Origin: Eonycteris spelaea
Taxonomy: Eukaryota > Chordata > Mammalia > Chiroptera > Pteropodidae
Length of the DNA stretch: 64,000 nt
Reading direction: 5' to 3'
Assembly (NCBI GenBank): GCA_003508835.1
Contig: PUFA01000165.1
Coordinates: forward strand, 868,001-932,000
The translations under genes and the position numbers were made by a program. The notes beneath the pieces are model-generated. The model ran no database searches and was not told where the DNA came from. It saw only the letters and a program-made list of their open reading frames with translations. Of the stretch, positions 23,266 through 35,611 are shown piece by piece (position 1 is the first letter of the stretch; each line of letters starts with the position of its first letter).

Positions 23266-25035
23266 GAAGTATGATCTCCACTCAAAACCCCAAACCAGCC
23301 TGATATGTTACCATCAGTCTAGTCATCTAAGTCTCACCTACTTTGTTTTGCCTGGGAAGCTGCAAGAAGCTGTTTTTCATGATGCTCGTGAACTCACTAC
23401 ATATTTTCTGGCTTTTTATTGACTTTCCCTTAGTATATGAACTACTTTCTGTACTGTAACACATGGTAACCAAAGCTTTTTTTTTTTTTCTTTCCTTCTC
23501 TTTGTGTTTCTCCATGCCATGCCAATTTGAAGTGGGGGCGAGAGGGACATCTGTTTGGGCTTGAGCCTCTGGAGGAGGCCCTAAAATGTCTTGAGAAAAG
23601 CTGAGTTGGAGGCCAAAAGGCAGCTATGAGTGAAGGCCCTGGGGAGCCCTCTTAGCTCCAGAAAAATGATGCTAAAAGAAGTGTAAAGTGTTCTATCTCA
23701 TGTTTATAATATTCCTATTTTCATAAAGGGAGAAAAATTACATATGAGAGGTTTCTTATCAACATTAAGGAGTTAAAGGTTCATATGTAATTTTTCAGAG
23801 CCAATGGCCAACTGGAGGGCCTTGTCATTTATAAGATGTACACAATATACATGTGGAATGATGGTGTTTGAATTACCAAACTATTTGTTTGATTGAAGTT
23901 TTCCCACCTCCCCCAAACGATGAAATGTTCGTGCATTACTTATCTTGATTTGGGTTTGACAAATTCTGTGTGTTGCTAAAGAAAGAAGGAAGGAGAAAAC
24001 CAACAACGATACAGAGGGCTGGATCTACAAATGGCCCATTCCTCAGCCTGTGGGTTTAGAGGATTGCATCTTAAAAACAGGAGGTGGTATTGTAACTTTG
24101 GTTTAAATGCATTTTGGAGAGATTATAGGAACTAAAAAGAGATTTCTAATGGACAAATAAAACCACCTTTGAGTTTCAGCCTCTGTAACTGTTCAATTAA
24201 AAAAAAATATTTTTCTAACAAGAAGTATGTATGCTAAATCAAGCTCTCTGTGGAGAGCTTATTAGATAAAATAGCTGTAAAAATTTGAAGAGCTCTAGAA
24301 AAAATATAATTGCTCTGAACCATTTTTGAAATCAAGACATATAAGTGAGAATTAGTTTTATGGTTTTTAAGGTAATGAACAATCTCTGCATCAAAAGATA
24401 CTTTAGTGTAACCTTCTTTAGCTTGTCATGGTCGAGAGAAAGAGGGAGTTTGGCCAGAATTGTCAAAGCTCCTAGATGCCTAAGGTTATTCCAGATGATG
24501 AGTAGTGATTCTAATATTCATATGCCTGAAAAAAATAGCTACCCAAGACCTCTCTGCTTTCCTCCCTGACAAACCGTAAAGGCAACAATCCAGTCAGCCC
24601 ATTGCAGGAGGCACTGGTCTTTATCAATGGATTTTTTTTTATGAGTTCTCTTAACTAACATTTTCTGATAGAACTCCACTTTTGAAGGTGTCTGGTCCAA
24701 CAATCACATGATTTTCAAGTCAACTGTTCTATAAGGAACATATGTCCTGATCAGTTTGCATAATGAATGACTTGTCCAAACTGGTGAAAGTATTTGCTTA
24801 AGTGTTTGGGATGGCTTTCTCCAGAAGAAATCTAATAGGAAGTGGAATTAAAAAAAAAAAGAAAAGAAAAGAAAGAAATGAGAAAAAAAGAAAGAAGCGA
24901 AAGAGATGAAGTAAATGCATAATTAAAATTTAGCTAGTTGGTGGGTGAGCAACATACATCAATTAAAGTGTTGGGTGTGTTAGAGATGTGGAAGGTGCTT
25001 AAAAAATCAGAGGTAGGAAAATAGGAGGTATTGAA
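23266..25035. other. Non-genic sequence with simple A/T runs
   Basis: Holds a T-run at 23477-23489 and an A-rich run at 24849-24900. The inverted repeat at 23732-23796 is listed separately. No gene-like frame. Confidence 0.5.
23732..23796. repeat. Short perfect inverted repeat (hairpin)
   Basis: Arms 23732-23747 (GAAAAATTACATATGA) and 23781-23796 (TCATATGTAATTTTTC) are exact 16-base reverse complements around a 33-base loop. No known transposon terminus is recognised. Confidence 0.8.
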
Positions 25036-25039
25036 ATTA

Positions 25040-25215
25040 ACCTTTAGACTGGCCTGGATTCAAGTTTACACTTTAGCATATATAACAACCTCTCAGAACT
25101 ACAATTTCTAATAGTAATAATAATATGAAACTCAGGGTGTTATGAAGATCAAATAGAAATGTGCATGAAACCCTAGCATGTGTTTGGATATAAATAAATG
25201 CTCAGGGAATGGGAG
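25040..25215 (+). repeat. MIR SINE
   Basis: GCCTGGATTCAAGTTTAC, AATAGTAATAATAATATGAA, AGGGTGTTATGAAGATCAAA and ATAAATAAATGCTCAGG follow MIR forward. It lies directly before the LINE-1 insertion site. Confidence 0.75.
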
Positions 25216-25222
25216 GTGCTGC

Positions 25223-26436
25223 TGCTACAGTGATTTTTTATTTTATTTTATTTTATTTTGGTTTTCAGATGTATTATTATTAAAGAAAACTCATGTTTCC
25301 ATATCTTACCTAGTCCAGATAATGGATGCAAGTAAAAATTAATTAATTAACTAATTATAAATTTATTTATTTAAATTAATTTCAAGTATACAGTACATTG
25401 GTTAGACATCTATAATGTTCATAAAATGATCTCCCCAATTGCTCCCTATCTCCCTTTGGCTCTCCACTTAGCCATCATATTAATGCTAACTACATCCCTC
25501 TGCCATGCTACCGTGCCCAACTATCAACTACTAATCTGTACTTCTTTAACCCTTCAACCCATTCTCCCAGCCTACCAACCCCTCCCTAATGTCTGTTACA
25601 AATTGTCCACTATATTTGTGAGTCTGTTTTTAATTAGTTTTTGTCCTTTTTGTTCCTTAGATTCTGCATATAAGTGAAATCATATGGTATCTATCTTTTC
25701 TCTCTGACTTATTTCACTCAGCATAGTCACATCTAGGTCCATCCTTGTCATTGCAAATAGTAGGATTTTATTTTTTTTTTAATGGCTGAGTAATATTCCA
25801 TTGTATATACATGAGCCATAATTTCTTAATTCAATCATCTGTTGATGGGCATTTAGGTTGCTTCCATATCTTTGCTATTGTAAATTGTGCTACCATGAAT
25901 ATTGGAGTGCATAGATCTTTATGAATATTGTTTTGGTTTTCTTTGGATAAGTACCCAGAAGTGCATATTGCTGGATCAAAAGGTTTCCAATTTTAATTTT
26001 TTTGAGGAACCTCCAGACTGTTTTCCATAGCGCTGTACCAATTTGCAATCCCACCAACAATGTATAAGGGTTCCTTTTCTCCACATCCTTGCCAACACTT
26101 GTTTTTTTTTAAATTTATTTATTAATGGTAGCCATTCTGACAGGTGTGAGGTGATATCTCATTGTGGTTTTAATTTGCATTTCTCTGATGATTAGTGACT
26201 TTGAGCATCTTTTCATATGTCTGTTAGCCATCTGTATTTCCTCTTTGGAGAAGTATCTGTTCAGGTCTTCTGACCAAATTTTTCAATTGATTTTTGTTGT
26301 TGTTGTTGTTGTTGAGTTGTATAAGTTTCTTTATAAATTCTGGTAGTAACCCTTATCAGATGTATCATCTTCCAAACAGTTGGTCGTCTTTTTGTTTTGT
26401 TGATGGTTTCTTTTGCTGGATGCTACAGTGATTTTT
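25223..26436 (-). mobile_element. 5'-truncated LINE-1 with intact 16-bp target-site duplication
   Basis: Exact direct repeats TGCTACAGTGATTTTT at 25223-25238 and 26421-26436 bracket the insertion. Read on the minus strand: ORF2 3' end (with [16 protein letters not shown] in the 26084-25890 frame), 3' UTR, an A/T-rich end near 25340, about 75 bases of other sequence, then an (AAAAT)n tail seen as (TTTTA)n at 25235-25258. Truncated to about 1.2 kb, as is usual for L1 copies. The perfect duplication makes it clearly younger than the copies at 33-37 kb. Confidence 0.9.
25260..25335 (-). other. Candidate 3'-transduced segment inside the L1 insertion
   Basis: Between the recognisable L1 3' end (AT-rich 25338-25375) and the terminal (TTTTA)n tail lies sequence that does not look like L1, still inside the duplications. 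That layout fits read-through of the L1 polyadenylation site at the source locus. An unusual L1 3' UTR variant is the alternative. Confidence 0.45.
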
Positions 26437-26476
26437 AATTGAATACTACTACATACAATATTCATGTATTATTATT

Positions 26477-26985
26477 TTAAAGTGTTCATAATAGGAAGAA
26501 GAATGCCCCCTCCCAAAGATGTCTACACTCTAACTCTGGGACCTGTGACTATATTACCTCACCCTGCAGAAAGGACTTGCAGATGTGATGAAGGCTATTG
26601 TCCTTGATATAAGAAGATTATCCTAGATAATCTGTGTGGGCCCAATATAATCACATGGGTCCTTAAGAGTAGAAAACCTTATCTAAATGAGATGAAGAGA
26701 GAGGTGTAATAATGGAGAAAAGGTCAGAGAGATCCAAGATTGCTGACTTTGAAGATGACGGAAGGGAGTCAGAGGCAAGAAATGCAGGTAGCCTCTAGAA
26801 GCAAGAAAAGGAGTTTCACTCTAGAGTCTCCAGGTGTTCACACACACAGCTTTAGCCTAGTAAACCTGTACTAAAATATTTCTAACCTATAGAACTGTAA
26901 GATAATAAGTTCATGTTGTTTCAAGCCAATAAGTTGTGGGATTTGTTATAGCAGTGATAATAACAAATGGATGCTGATACATTAG
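26477..26985 (+). mobile_element. MLT1-like (MaLR class) solo LTR
   Basis: Forward LTR order: AATGCCCCCTCCCAAAGATG, GACTATATTACCTCACCC, ACTTGCAGATGTGATGAAGG, GGTCCTTAAGAGTAG, ACCTATAGAACTGTAAGATA, CATGTTGTTTCAAGCCAATA and GGGATTTGTTATAGCAGTGA. Same broad group as 17900-18315, opposite orientation. No internal genes. Confidence 0.7.
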
Positions 26986-27189
26986 TGATATTATATTTTT
27001 AATTTATTACTGCAAAATGCCTAGAGTTCAATAGAAAAGGTGATTTTACTTCTCTTGAGAGATGAAAGGGTAACCCGCCTAAGAAACAATTTCCAAATGT
27101 AATTAAATATAATCCAGAATCTTTAAGAACTCAAGAAATAGATAATATTTATTGATTTTTAAATATTATATCATGTAAAATTACAAAGT
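26986..27189. other. Non-genic sequence
   Basis: A/T-rich, no feature recognised. Confidence 0.5.
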
Positions 27190-27720
27190 TATAAAACATC
27201 AGAAGTGTAGAGAGACTAACATATGCATCACCTAGATTTAACAGTTGTTAACTTATCCTCATATTTATTACTTTTCTTTCTTTTCTTTATTCCTTTATTT
27301 TTGGTTAAAATGTTTTAAAATAAACTAGTCATTATTACATCTTAACTCTAAATATTTCATTATGTATCCCTACAATGACATAACCATAATATTAGTATCA
27401 ATGCTAACAGGATAAATAGTAGTTCTCTAATATTAATTATCTAATACCCAGTTCATGTTTAATTTTTCCAAAGTCCTCAAAAAGTCGGTTCAAACCAGAG
27501 TCCAGTCTCTTTTAATCAAGAACATTCACCTACCGCACCCACCACTGTTTTATTTCATTGCATTGACTGTTGAAGAAAGTCAGTCTTTTTGCAGGTGGTC
27601 TCACAGTCAGGATTTGTGTAATTTAATTGTACTTGGTGACAATTTCTTCAGAACATTGCAAAGGAAAAAATATTATACTCCAACTTCAGATTTTTTTCTG
27701 ACTCTACACTATTTTTGATC
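27190..27720. repeat. Ancient LINE-like relic
   Basis: CATCACCTAGATTTAACAGT, AATATTTCATTATGTATCCC, CCCAGTTCATGTTTAATTTT and GACTGTTGAAGAAAGTCAGT follow the order of an old L1-associated consensus I recognise in part. The class is not certain. Confidence 0.4.
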
Positions 27721-28004
27721 CTCTCAACCATATACTTGTTCATCAAAACAAATCAACCAACACTTTTTAAAACACTCACTCTGCCCACTTCCTGAGTGCC
27801 TACATTGAAGAGTCTCACTCTTCAGCCTCTGTAATAAGTAACTAGTTCTTAAAAGGATGGAATTTTCTGTTTCTCCTGAAACTTCCTGTGAAACATCAAG
27901 AAATCCTAGAATCATTTTTCTTCTCAAAGAAAATCTAAGAGGCAGAATGTATTAGGCAGCAATGTTTGAATATACATGATACTGTTACTATTACCACCAT
28001 TAGA

Positions 28005-28250
28005 CACTGGCTCCATCTTTGTAGAGCTTCTATTAAGTGTCAGATGCTTGACATACATTCCTTCTGAGCCTTGGCATAAAACCTATTGGGTAGATATTAT
28101 CATTAACTTAATAATATCACATTTTGTAGATGAAGCAATTGCCATCATAAGTGTCAAATACTCAGCATAATGCCTCACAGCTGGTGGTGGCAGAGGTGGG
28201 ACTCTAACATAGGTGTGTCTGCTTCAAATGCCAGTCTCTTCAACAAAACT
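28005..28250 (-). repeat. MIR SINE, long copy
   Basis: TTCTATTAAGTGTCAGATGC, CCTATTGGGTAGATATTATC, TCACATTTTGTAGATGAAGC, ACAGCTGGTGGTGGCAGAGG and GGGACTCTAACATAGGTGTG follow the reverse-complement MIR. Confidence 0.75.
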
Positions 28251-28467
28251 ACTATTCTGCTATTTCATGGCTTGTTTAGTTTTCAGATTGATTATTCTGT
28301 TTGTGATGGCAAAACAACAAATTTTATTTTTAACTCTCTTATGTGGTACAGACAGGCCAATGAAGTTATTTCGAGCTCTTCCTTCATTCATTTAATAAGG
28401 ATAGCAGCTGATCTGTTTGAATAGAATCCAAAATCCTGGGAGAGTCTATCAATTTCAGACCCTAAAG

Positions 28468-28685
28468 CAAGGATAAGTAAACTTTTTCTGCAAAGGAACT
28501 AATAGAAAAAATATAAGGTTTCATGGGCTGTATGGTCTTTGACACAGCTATACTCAACTCTGCTGTTATTAACATGAAGGCAGCAGAAGACAATACAAAT
28601 GAATGGGAGAGGTAAATGTTCCAATAAAACTTTACTTACAAAAATGGGAAGAGGCCTGGATTTGGCTTGAGGCTATGCTTTAGAG
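28468..28685 (+). repeat. MER58-like hAT-Charlie relic
   Basis: AAACTTTTTCTGCAAAGGAA, AAGGTTTCATGGGCTGTATG, CTCAACTCTGCTGTTATTAA, GTTCCAATAAAACTTTACTT and GCCTGGATTTGGCTTGAGGC match a common non-autonomous hAT element. I believe it is MER58, but the name is from memory. Confidence 0.65.
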
Positions 28686-30695
28686 GTAGAAAAGTGGACA
28701 CCAATAAGCCAAACTTGGCCAAAGATGTCTATGATCGTCTTGCTCAAAGTTCAGCTCTTAAACATTTTAAATGTCAACCTTTAAAAAATATGAAATTTTA
28801 TGCAAGGAGCTAGATGTTTCTGACACTTTGAGAAATTGTAAAGGCCTGGTGTTAGACCCTCATTGTCATGAGGGAAGGAGTTGTTCAGCGCTCCCTTGAA
28901 GCGGTTATAGCTATCTAGCATGCCACAGTCCTCACCCTTCTCTATTATTTTCCTCATGCCAAACATTTGTTGTCCTTGATCATCTTTAATCTGGCCCTGT
29001 ATTTTATTATTCCATCTGCCTGGTCCCACCTGGAACCTGTATTTTCACCTCCACTATAATGGGAAAAGATAAGAAAAGGTGTTTGGTTGATGGTAAGAGG
29101 ATCTTTTCATAAACAGCCTTGGGAAGTAAAGGAGAAGAAAGGCAGTATGATAAACTCTGGGCTGTGATTTATGCTTGATTTTTTAAAAGTACAATGACTT
29201 GTTCTATTATTGGACAGGGAAAGGATAAATTTGTATTAACACAGTTTCCATTGGAAAATGCAAATCACTTAGCCATTTGTCATTGAATGACATGAATAGG
29301 ACTGGCTCTTAGGCCAAAATGTGGAGTGGTGTCAAGGTGGCTTTGCCTTACCTTAAGCCAATCTTTTCCTCTTGTTCCCCTTCCCACCTTAATAGCTCAA
29401 GTGTCTTTACTGCTTAATTCTTGTCTATCCCTGAGTGTAACGTTTTTTTTTTTAATGCTTTTTCTCTAAATTTTAAAATGATACTATTAAAAAAAGATTT
29501 TTTTTTTTACTGGACATTACTAATAATATTATTCATACTAAGAGAGACAAGACGTAAGTCATTTCCTGTTGTCTCTATCCAAGGATATTAACATGTTAAT
29601 TCAAAGAGAATTGAAGTTTATACATGTAATTGTGGAATTCTGAAGATTGGAGAGTGATTAGGACTCTTTGGCAAACATGTTGGAGCCTTTCAAATATGCG
29701 AAATCACACCAGTAGTCACCCATTCCTAAAGCTGGCTCCAAGTGTAGCTGGAGCCAAAACCTGGAGACGTATTGACCAGTGTAGATAAGTACAATGAATA
29801 TGAACTGGGGTCTTTGTCAAGGTTTCCTTGACCAGTGAGGATAGTAAAAGCTCGGTTTTCTGATCTGCAAAGTGCAGGAGTGGGTTATATACAGCAGGTA
29901 CTTGTGCTGTTCAGTGCGTCATTGCCTATCTACCAGGTTTCCTTGCAGATCCACCAGCTTTCATAATAGACCATAGGGCACTCAATATCAACCCATCAGA
30001 GTTGGCAGTAGTGGTGAAGCCAATACTGCACTTTCCATTAGATAATATAAATGTCCTGTTGCTTTTACATTCCATGTGTTCAAGGACCATATGTGGGTCA
30101 TATTGAATGTCCAGTGGCAAAAATCATATTCAGTGGACATGGGGCTCCTTTTGGAGACTAAGAGAAGTTTAAGAATATTCCCTGAACACAGAAGAGGGAT
30201 CTCTTGTCTCATCAGCCTTACATCAGAATGTCCGTATCGCTAGGATGGGTCTAGCTCAGAGGGTAGGCACTTCTAATAGTAGACCATTCTGACAGCACAA
30301 CCCAACAATTTTGAAAATTGGGCAGAAACAGTCCCAAAGAGCTGGTTTATATTTAGGGTTCTTTTTAAGGCTAATGTGAATTTCTGGGACAGTAATTTGC
30401 CTCAAGAGGCCACCAGAAGGCAGTCTTTAGGTGCTGGTGGTGGTGGTTCGACACTCAAGAGCCATCACCTATGGATTTCAGAGTGAAGAGTAGGGGTAAA
30501 GGTGGGGGTGAGATCCGCAATAAGCAGATGTTTGTCAACACTGAACTGAACTCTGACAACCAGACCCTCCATTCCTATCTTACTGGTCCAATCATTATTT
30601 CTCCTCAGTCAGGGAATGGCTCCTGCAAAACAGGCTTTCAGATATCAGAAGCCTGGTGCTGGGTCCTTCTGAGAGCATGTGAAGATAGGCATACC
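28686..30695. other. Non-genic sequence, no feature recognised
   Basis: About 2 kb with T-rich runs (29441-29453 and 29498-29509). Frames at 28781-29029, 29926-30212 and 30471-30740 have no motif and no conserved pattern that I can see. Confidence 0.5.
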
Positions 30696-30699
30696 CAGC

Positions 30700-30900
30700 T
30701 CTGTCCAGATTTCTTACGTATTACATTGCAAACATTTTAGACCATGTCACTTTGTTGCTCAAAACTCTGCAGAAGCTTCTGTCTCACTCAGAGTAAAGCT
30801 AAAGGCCTCCATTGGCTTACCTGTTACCTCTCGCCTCTTGCTTTCACTTTCCTTGACTGCTTCAGGGAGGCCTTCCCTGGGCACATGAGCCAAATACAGC
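30700..30900 (+). repeat. L2 LINE 3' UTR
   Basis: ACCATGTCACTTTGTTGCTC, AAAACTCTGCAGAAGC, AGAGTAAAGCTAAAGGCCTC and CAGGGAGGCCTTCCCTGGGC follow the L2 forward 3' region. Confidence 0.65.
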
Positions 30901-31135
30901 AGGTCCTCGAGTAACATAGTTGCCTTCGCCATCAATTTGTATAATATTGTTGAGAAAAAAAGCCAATTCCAAGCCCGAGCCACTCTGTGGACTCTGCACA
31001 TTCTCCCCATCCATGTCTGCATGAGCTTTCTCTGGGGACTCCAGTTTCCTTCCACATCTCAAGGATGTGCGCTTTGGGTAGTTGGTATGTCTGCATTGTC
31101 CCAGTCTGAGTGAGTGTGAGTGTGTGTGAGTGGGT
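30901..31135. repeat. Possible old repeat with GTGAGTGT tract
   Basis: CCAGTTTCCTTCCACATCTC, AAGGATGTGCGCTTTGGGTA and CCCAGTCTGAGTGAGTGTGA recall a dispersed vertebrate repeat whose name I cannot give. Ends in a short TGAGTG/TG simple repeat. Confidence 0.35.
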
Positions 31136-32265
31136 TGAAAATCATTCCTTTACTTGTTTTTATTCATCTTCTTTAAATGTCTGTATAGCTCACACTTACC
31201 TTAGTAAGTAACATTAGAAGTGTTTGGGTCTTTATTTAGAAGTTTGGTGATGTTTTTGTGAACAGAAATATGCTATAAGAACTTAACAAATATACCTATC
31301 CATATATAAAAAATTTATAGATACATATAATATAATTTATAAATAAGTAAAAATACATAAATTTGAGCAAGCTCAAATATTTTAGTATTGGGTATACATA
31401 ATCACAAAAAATTTAGCCACTGTTCAACATGATACTTTTTTAAAGAAATGGAGCCAAATTTACTACTGGCCTTCAAATTAAAAAGCTTCATCTTTAAAAA
31501 AAAATTAAGATAAGGTAATTTAATTTCCAAATAGTTTTGAAATGTCATCAAATTCCTACAGTAATATGTTGTCCAGATGCCTGACAATGAGTGTGGGGAA
31601 CACAGGTTGATTCTTTCATTTAGGCTCTGAGGGATGACACTTTTCTTTTATGATTATTCTCAAAAATTGAATGACAGCATCACAAACAGTATTTCCAGAT
31701 TAAGCAGTGTATCTCTGATATTGGAAATCCAAAAATATTTTTAAAGAAGACGAATATAATAATATAGCACAAGAAAAATTATGGGTAAGAAGAACTGTTT
31801 AAAAAGAAAAAAGGACAAGTAATGAAGGCCCAAAACAGAAAGCAAGAAACTATTCCAGAAGGACAGCAAATGTGGTTAGAGAACTAACCCATAGTTAGTC
31901 AGGAATATATTCTGAATTATTGAAATCTGAGTGACTCTCATATTCTATTAAACAGGAAAAATTGTATTGGACTAAATATTAAAAGCAGTGAAGATCTAGG
32001 GAACATTAATCTTGCCTATTATTAGCTTCCTTCAGTGTATGTATCTGTCTTCTTCCCATAAACTCATATTACCTCTCCCCATCACCCACCATGACCACCC
32101 TGCTAGTGCTTTTCACAGAGTCAACTCCCAATAAAGATTTTAACAAATGGGTCAAAAAACATACCCATGACTGAAGCTGTTTCTATAGCACAATCAGACT
32201 ATGGAGTGAAAAGTGAAAGTTAAGCTAATATTTTAAATTGATATCGGTTATTCTAATTTCATTCC
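31136..32265. other. Non-genic, A/T-rich sequence
   Basis: Contains an A/T-rich island (31280-31360). No gene or confident repeat. Confidence 0.5.
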
Positions 32266-32269
32266 AACC

Positions 32270-32720
32270 AATGTGATTATGGCTCTACTCAGTACCAGGC
32301 ACAGTGTTTGCCACTGGGAACAGAAGAGACCCAGGCTCTGTCCTCAAGCAGCTGACCATTTTGTGGGGGAAATGGGCTAGAATATAACAGCCCATAGTGC
32401 ACTGAGATTTCCCTTAGAAGAATGAAAAACGTGCCAGGGACTGTGTGGGGAAGGAGTACAGCAGTGAAAAAAAATCTACCTGGGAACATCAGGGAAGATG
32501 ACATTTAAACAAAGCCTTAGAGGTTGTACAGGATGTTTTCAAAAGAAAAGTAAAGCTAAAGGGAGGGAACAGCATGAATAAAGGCAGAGACATGAGGACA
32601 GCAGAGCTAACCTGAATGTGAAGAGCTCAGTGTAGCAAGAATTAGAGGCAGTGTTTGGACTTTATCTTGAAGATGATGGCAAATTATTGTAGGCTATATA
32701 TAGATTTAAAAAAAGAATTT
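32270..32720 (-). repeat. L2 LINE 3' portion
   Basis: CAGTACCAGGCACAGTGTTT, GGCTCTGTCCTCAAGCAGCT, GGGAACAGCATGAATAAAGG and TTGGACTTTATCTTGAAGAT follow the reverse-complement L2 3' region, as at 20890-21420. Confidence 0.65.
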
Positions 32721-33079
32721 TAAGTAACAATTGATACGCATAAATCTGGTGAAAATTCAGAGCATGAATTAAATCCCAGAGCAGGGAAATCATTTAGGAA
32801 GCTACAAAAATAATCCAGACCACTCTAAAAGTATAGAATTGGGGGAGACATAGTGGGTTCAGCAAGGATAGAACCAATTCGAAAGACATTGCAGATTCTT
32901 AATCAATAGAACTTGATGCCTTTATGCTGAGATGATAGGAAAGAACAAGGACACAACGTTGGCTGCCAATTTGGACCATATTAATTATTACAGGCTGCAG
33001 GAGGGAGGAATGGGTTGCCCTTTGTTTTTATTTCAGTGTTGAAGATGGCTATTGTCAAAGAGTTGCTGGGTTTGACTCA
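32721..33079. other. Non-genic sequence
   Basis: May still be the degraded tail of the L2 copy (AATCATTTAGGAAGCTAC and AATAATCCAGACC are L2-like). Nothing else seen. Confidence 0.4.
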
Positions 33080-35065
33080 CTTCTTCTATTTTATTAAACA
33101 TAAATTTTACTTTTTGGGGTGGACTGTACTGTTCTACGAGTGTTAACACGTGTATAGGTTCATGTAACCGCCACTACAATCGGTTCCATCCTTCAAACTC
33201 TTTTGTACTGCCCTTTGTTGTCAAACCTTCCTTGACTCTAACAACTAACAATTGGTTCACCATCCCTATAATTTTGCCTTTTCTATAGTGTCACATAAAT
33301 AAAATCAGATGTACCTGTTTTGAGATTGACTTCCTTCACTCAGCATAATGCATTTAAGATTCATCCCAATTGTTCTGTGTATCAATCGTTTGCCTTACTT
33401 TTAATTGTTGAGTAGTATTCTATGATATGGATGCACCATAGGTTGCTTATCCATTCACTTTTGAAGGACATTTAGATTGCTTTCAGTTTCTGGCAACTAT
33501 GAATACAGCTGTTATAAAACTTTTTTCCCCTCTCAGAAAGCAGAGATGTGTTTTTTTTTTCATTTTTTTTTAATTGAGGTAAACTATATACAACATAAAA
33601 TCAAACCATTTTAAGTGTTCAGTTGGATGGCATTAAGTTATAAACATTTTTGTACAGGTTTTTGTGTAAACATAAGTTAGCATTTATTTAAAATAATATA
33701 TAGGAGTGAGGTCACTTGAGTGTGTCTTTAAATTTATAAGAAACTGCTAAACTGTTTTCCACAGTGACTGTACCATTTTGTATTTCACCATCAATGTATG
33801 AGAGCCCCCGTTGCTCCATATCTTTGCCAGCACTGGGCATTGACAGGGTTTTCCACCATTCCAGGTGTGTAGTGTTATCTCATTTTGGTTTAATTTGCAT
33901 TTCTCTAACTGCTAATTACATTAAGTATCTTTCCAAGCTCTTTTTTTTTTTTTTTTTTTGCCATCAATACATTTTCTTTGTGAAGTGTCTGTTCAAATCT
34001 TTTGCCTATTTTAAAACTAGATTGTTTTCCTTCTGTTAAATTTTTAGAGTTGTTTATATATAGTATAGTGTGATTTCTAAGTATTTTCTCCTAGTTAGTA
34101 GTTTGACTTTTCATATATTTTACAAAGCAAATATTTTTAATTTTGATGAAGTACAATTTATCACTTTTTCTTATATGGATTACATTTTTGATATCATAGC
34201 TAAGAACTCTTTTCTAACACAAAGCCACAAAGAATTCACCCCTTTATGTTTCTAAAAGTTTTATAATTTTAATTTACAGTTATGATCCATTCTAAATTAA
34301 TTTTTATATAAACTGTGAGGTTTAAATTGAGATTCACTTTTCCTTTTAACATATAAACATCTATTTGTTCCATTGTCAATTTTTGAAGGGACTATCTTTT
34401 CTACATTTAATTGCCTATACCTTTGTCAAAAATGAGTTGGTCTTGTCTGTTCCTGGACCGTATTCTGTTCTCCTGAACTATGTGTCTGTTCTTTTGCCCA
34501 TACAAATTGTCCTGATGCTGGAGTAGTGTAATATGTCTTAAAATCAGTAGTGTGAGTTCTCTACCATTTTCTTTTTTCTTTTCATAATTACTTTTGTTAT
34601 TTTAGTTTGCCTTTCCATATAAATTTTAGAATCACCTTGTCTATGTACAAAAAATCCTGCTTGGATTTTTATTGAGACTGCACTAAATTTAGAGAACAAT
34701 TTGTGAAGAATTTACATCTTAATCATATTTAGTACTTCAGTCCATGAACATGGTATATCCATTTATTTAGGTTTCCTATGATTACTTTGATTAGAATTTT
34801 GTGGTTATCACCATATATATCTTTATATATTTGACTAGATTTATAAGTAAGGGTTTTTTTATCTATTTAAATAAAAATTTTTAAAAATTGAGCTCTAATT
34901 GTTCAGTGCTGGTTTATAGAAATACAATTGTTTTCTATTTCTCTAACCATATTTATCTAGAGAACTGCTGAGTTAAAATCAACAAGAAATGCAATAGTAA
35001 ATACATTCATCTCTGTAGCCATCAGTTATATTATTTTTAAAAGGGTTATTATTTCTACCTTGCTT
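33080..35065 (-). mobile_element. Ancient LINE-1 (L1M-type), first half
   Basis: The 3' UTR reads GTGTATAGGTTCATGTAACC and TTTGCCTTTTCTATAGTGTC. The ORF2 3' part follows (GGACATTTAGATTGCTTTC, ACTGTTTTCCACAGTGACTG, ATCACCTTGTCTATGTACAA). A piece of another L1-type 3' end (TTTAATTGAGGTAAACTATA at about 33560) interrupts it at 33540-33660. All frames are broken. It continues beyond the nested copy at 36090. Confidence 0.75.
33540..33660 (-). mobile_element. Small L1-type 3' end fragment nested in the old L1
   Basis: T-rich run followed by TTTAATTGAGGTAAACTATA, AACCATTTTAAGTGTTCAG and TGGCATTAAGTTATAAAC, the pattern of an L1M 3' terminus. ORF2 3' sequence of the host L1 resumes after it. Confidence 0.5.
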
Positions 35066-35079
35066 TTTTTCATTGTTTT

Positions 35080-35576
35080 TTAAAATTGGAGTATAATTGA
35101 CATAGAACATTATATTAGTTTCGGGTGTAGAACATGATGATTTGATATTTATATATATTGCAAAATGATCACAACAATAAGTCTAGTTAACATCTGTAAC
35201 CATATATAGTTACAAATTTTTTTTCTTGTAATAAGAATGTTTAAGATTTTCTCTTAGCAACTTTTAAATATGCAACACAGTACTATTAACTATAGTCCCT
35301 ATGCTATACATTACATGTTCATGGCTTACTTATTTTATAATTGGAAGTCTATACCTTTAGACCTCCTTCATCCATTCCTCACCCCCACCTCTGGCAACCG
35401 GCAACCACCAATCTGTTCTCTGTATGAGCTTTTTTTTTTTTTTTAATTCCACACATAAGTGAGCTCATTCGGTATTTGTCTTTGTCTAACTTACTTCACT
35501 TAGCGTAATTCCATTAAAGTCCACTCATGTTGTCCAGATGGCGAGATTTTGTTCTTTTTTTTTTAACGGCTGAAAA

Positions 35577-35611
<35 letters not shown>

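Noticed and set aside
17900..26985. A complete endogenous retrovirus between the two MLT1-like LTRs
   Set aside because: The two LTRs are in opposite orientation, and the DNA between them is L2, MIR and hAT relics with no gag, pol or env-like frames.
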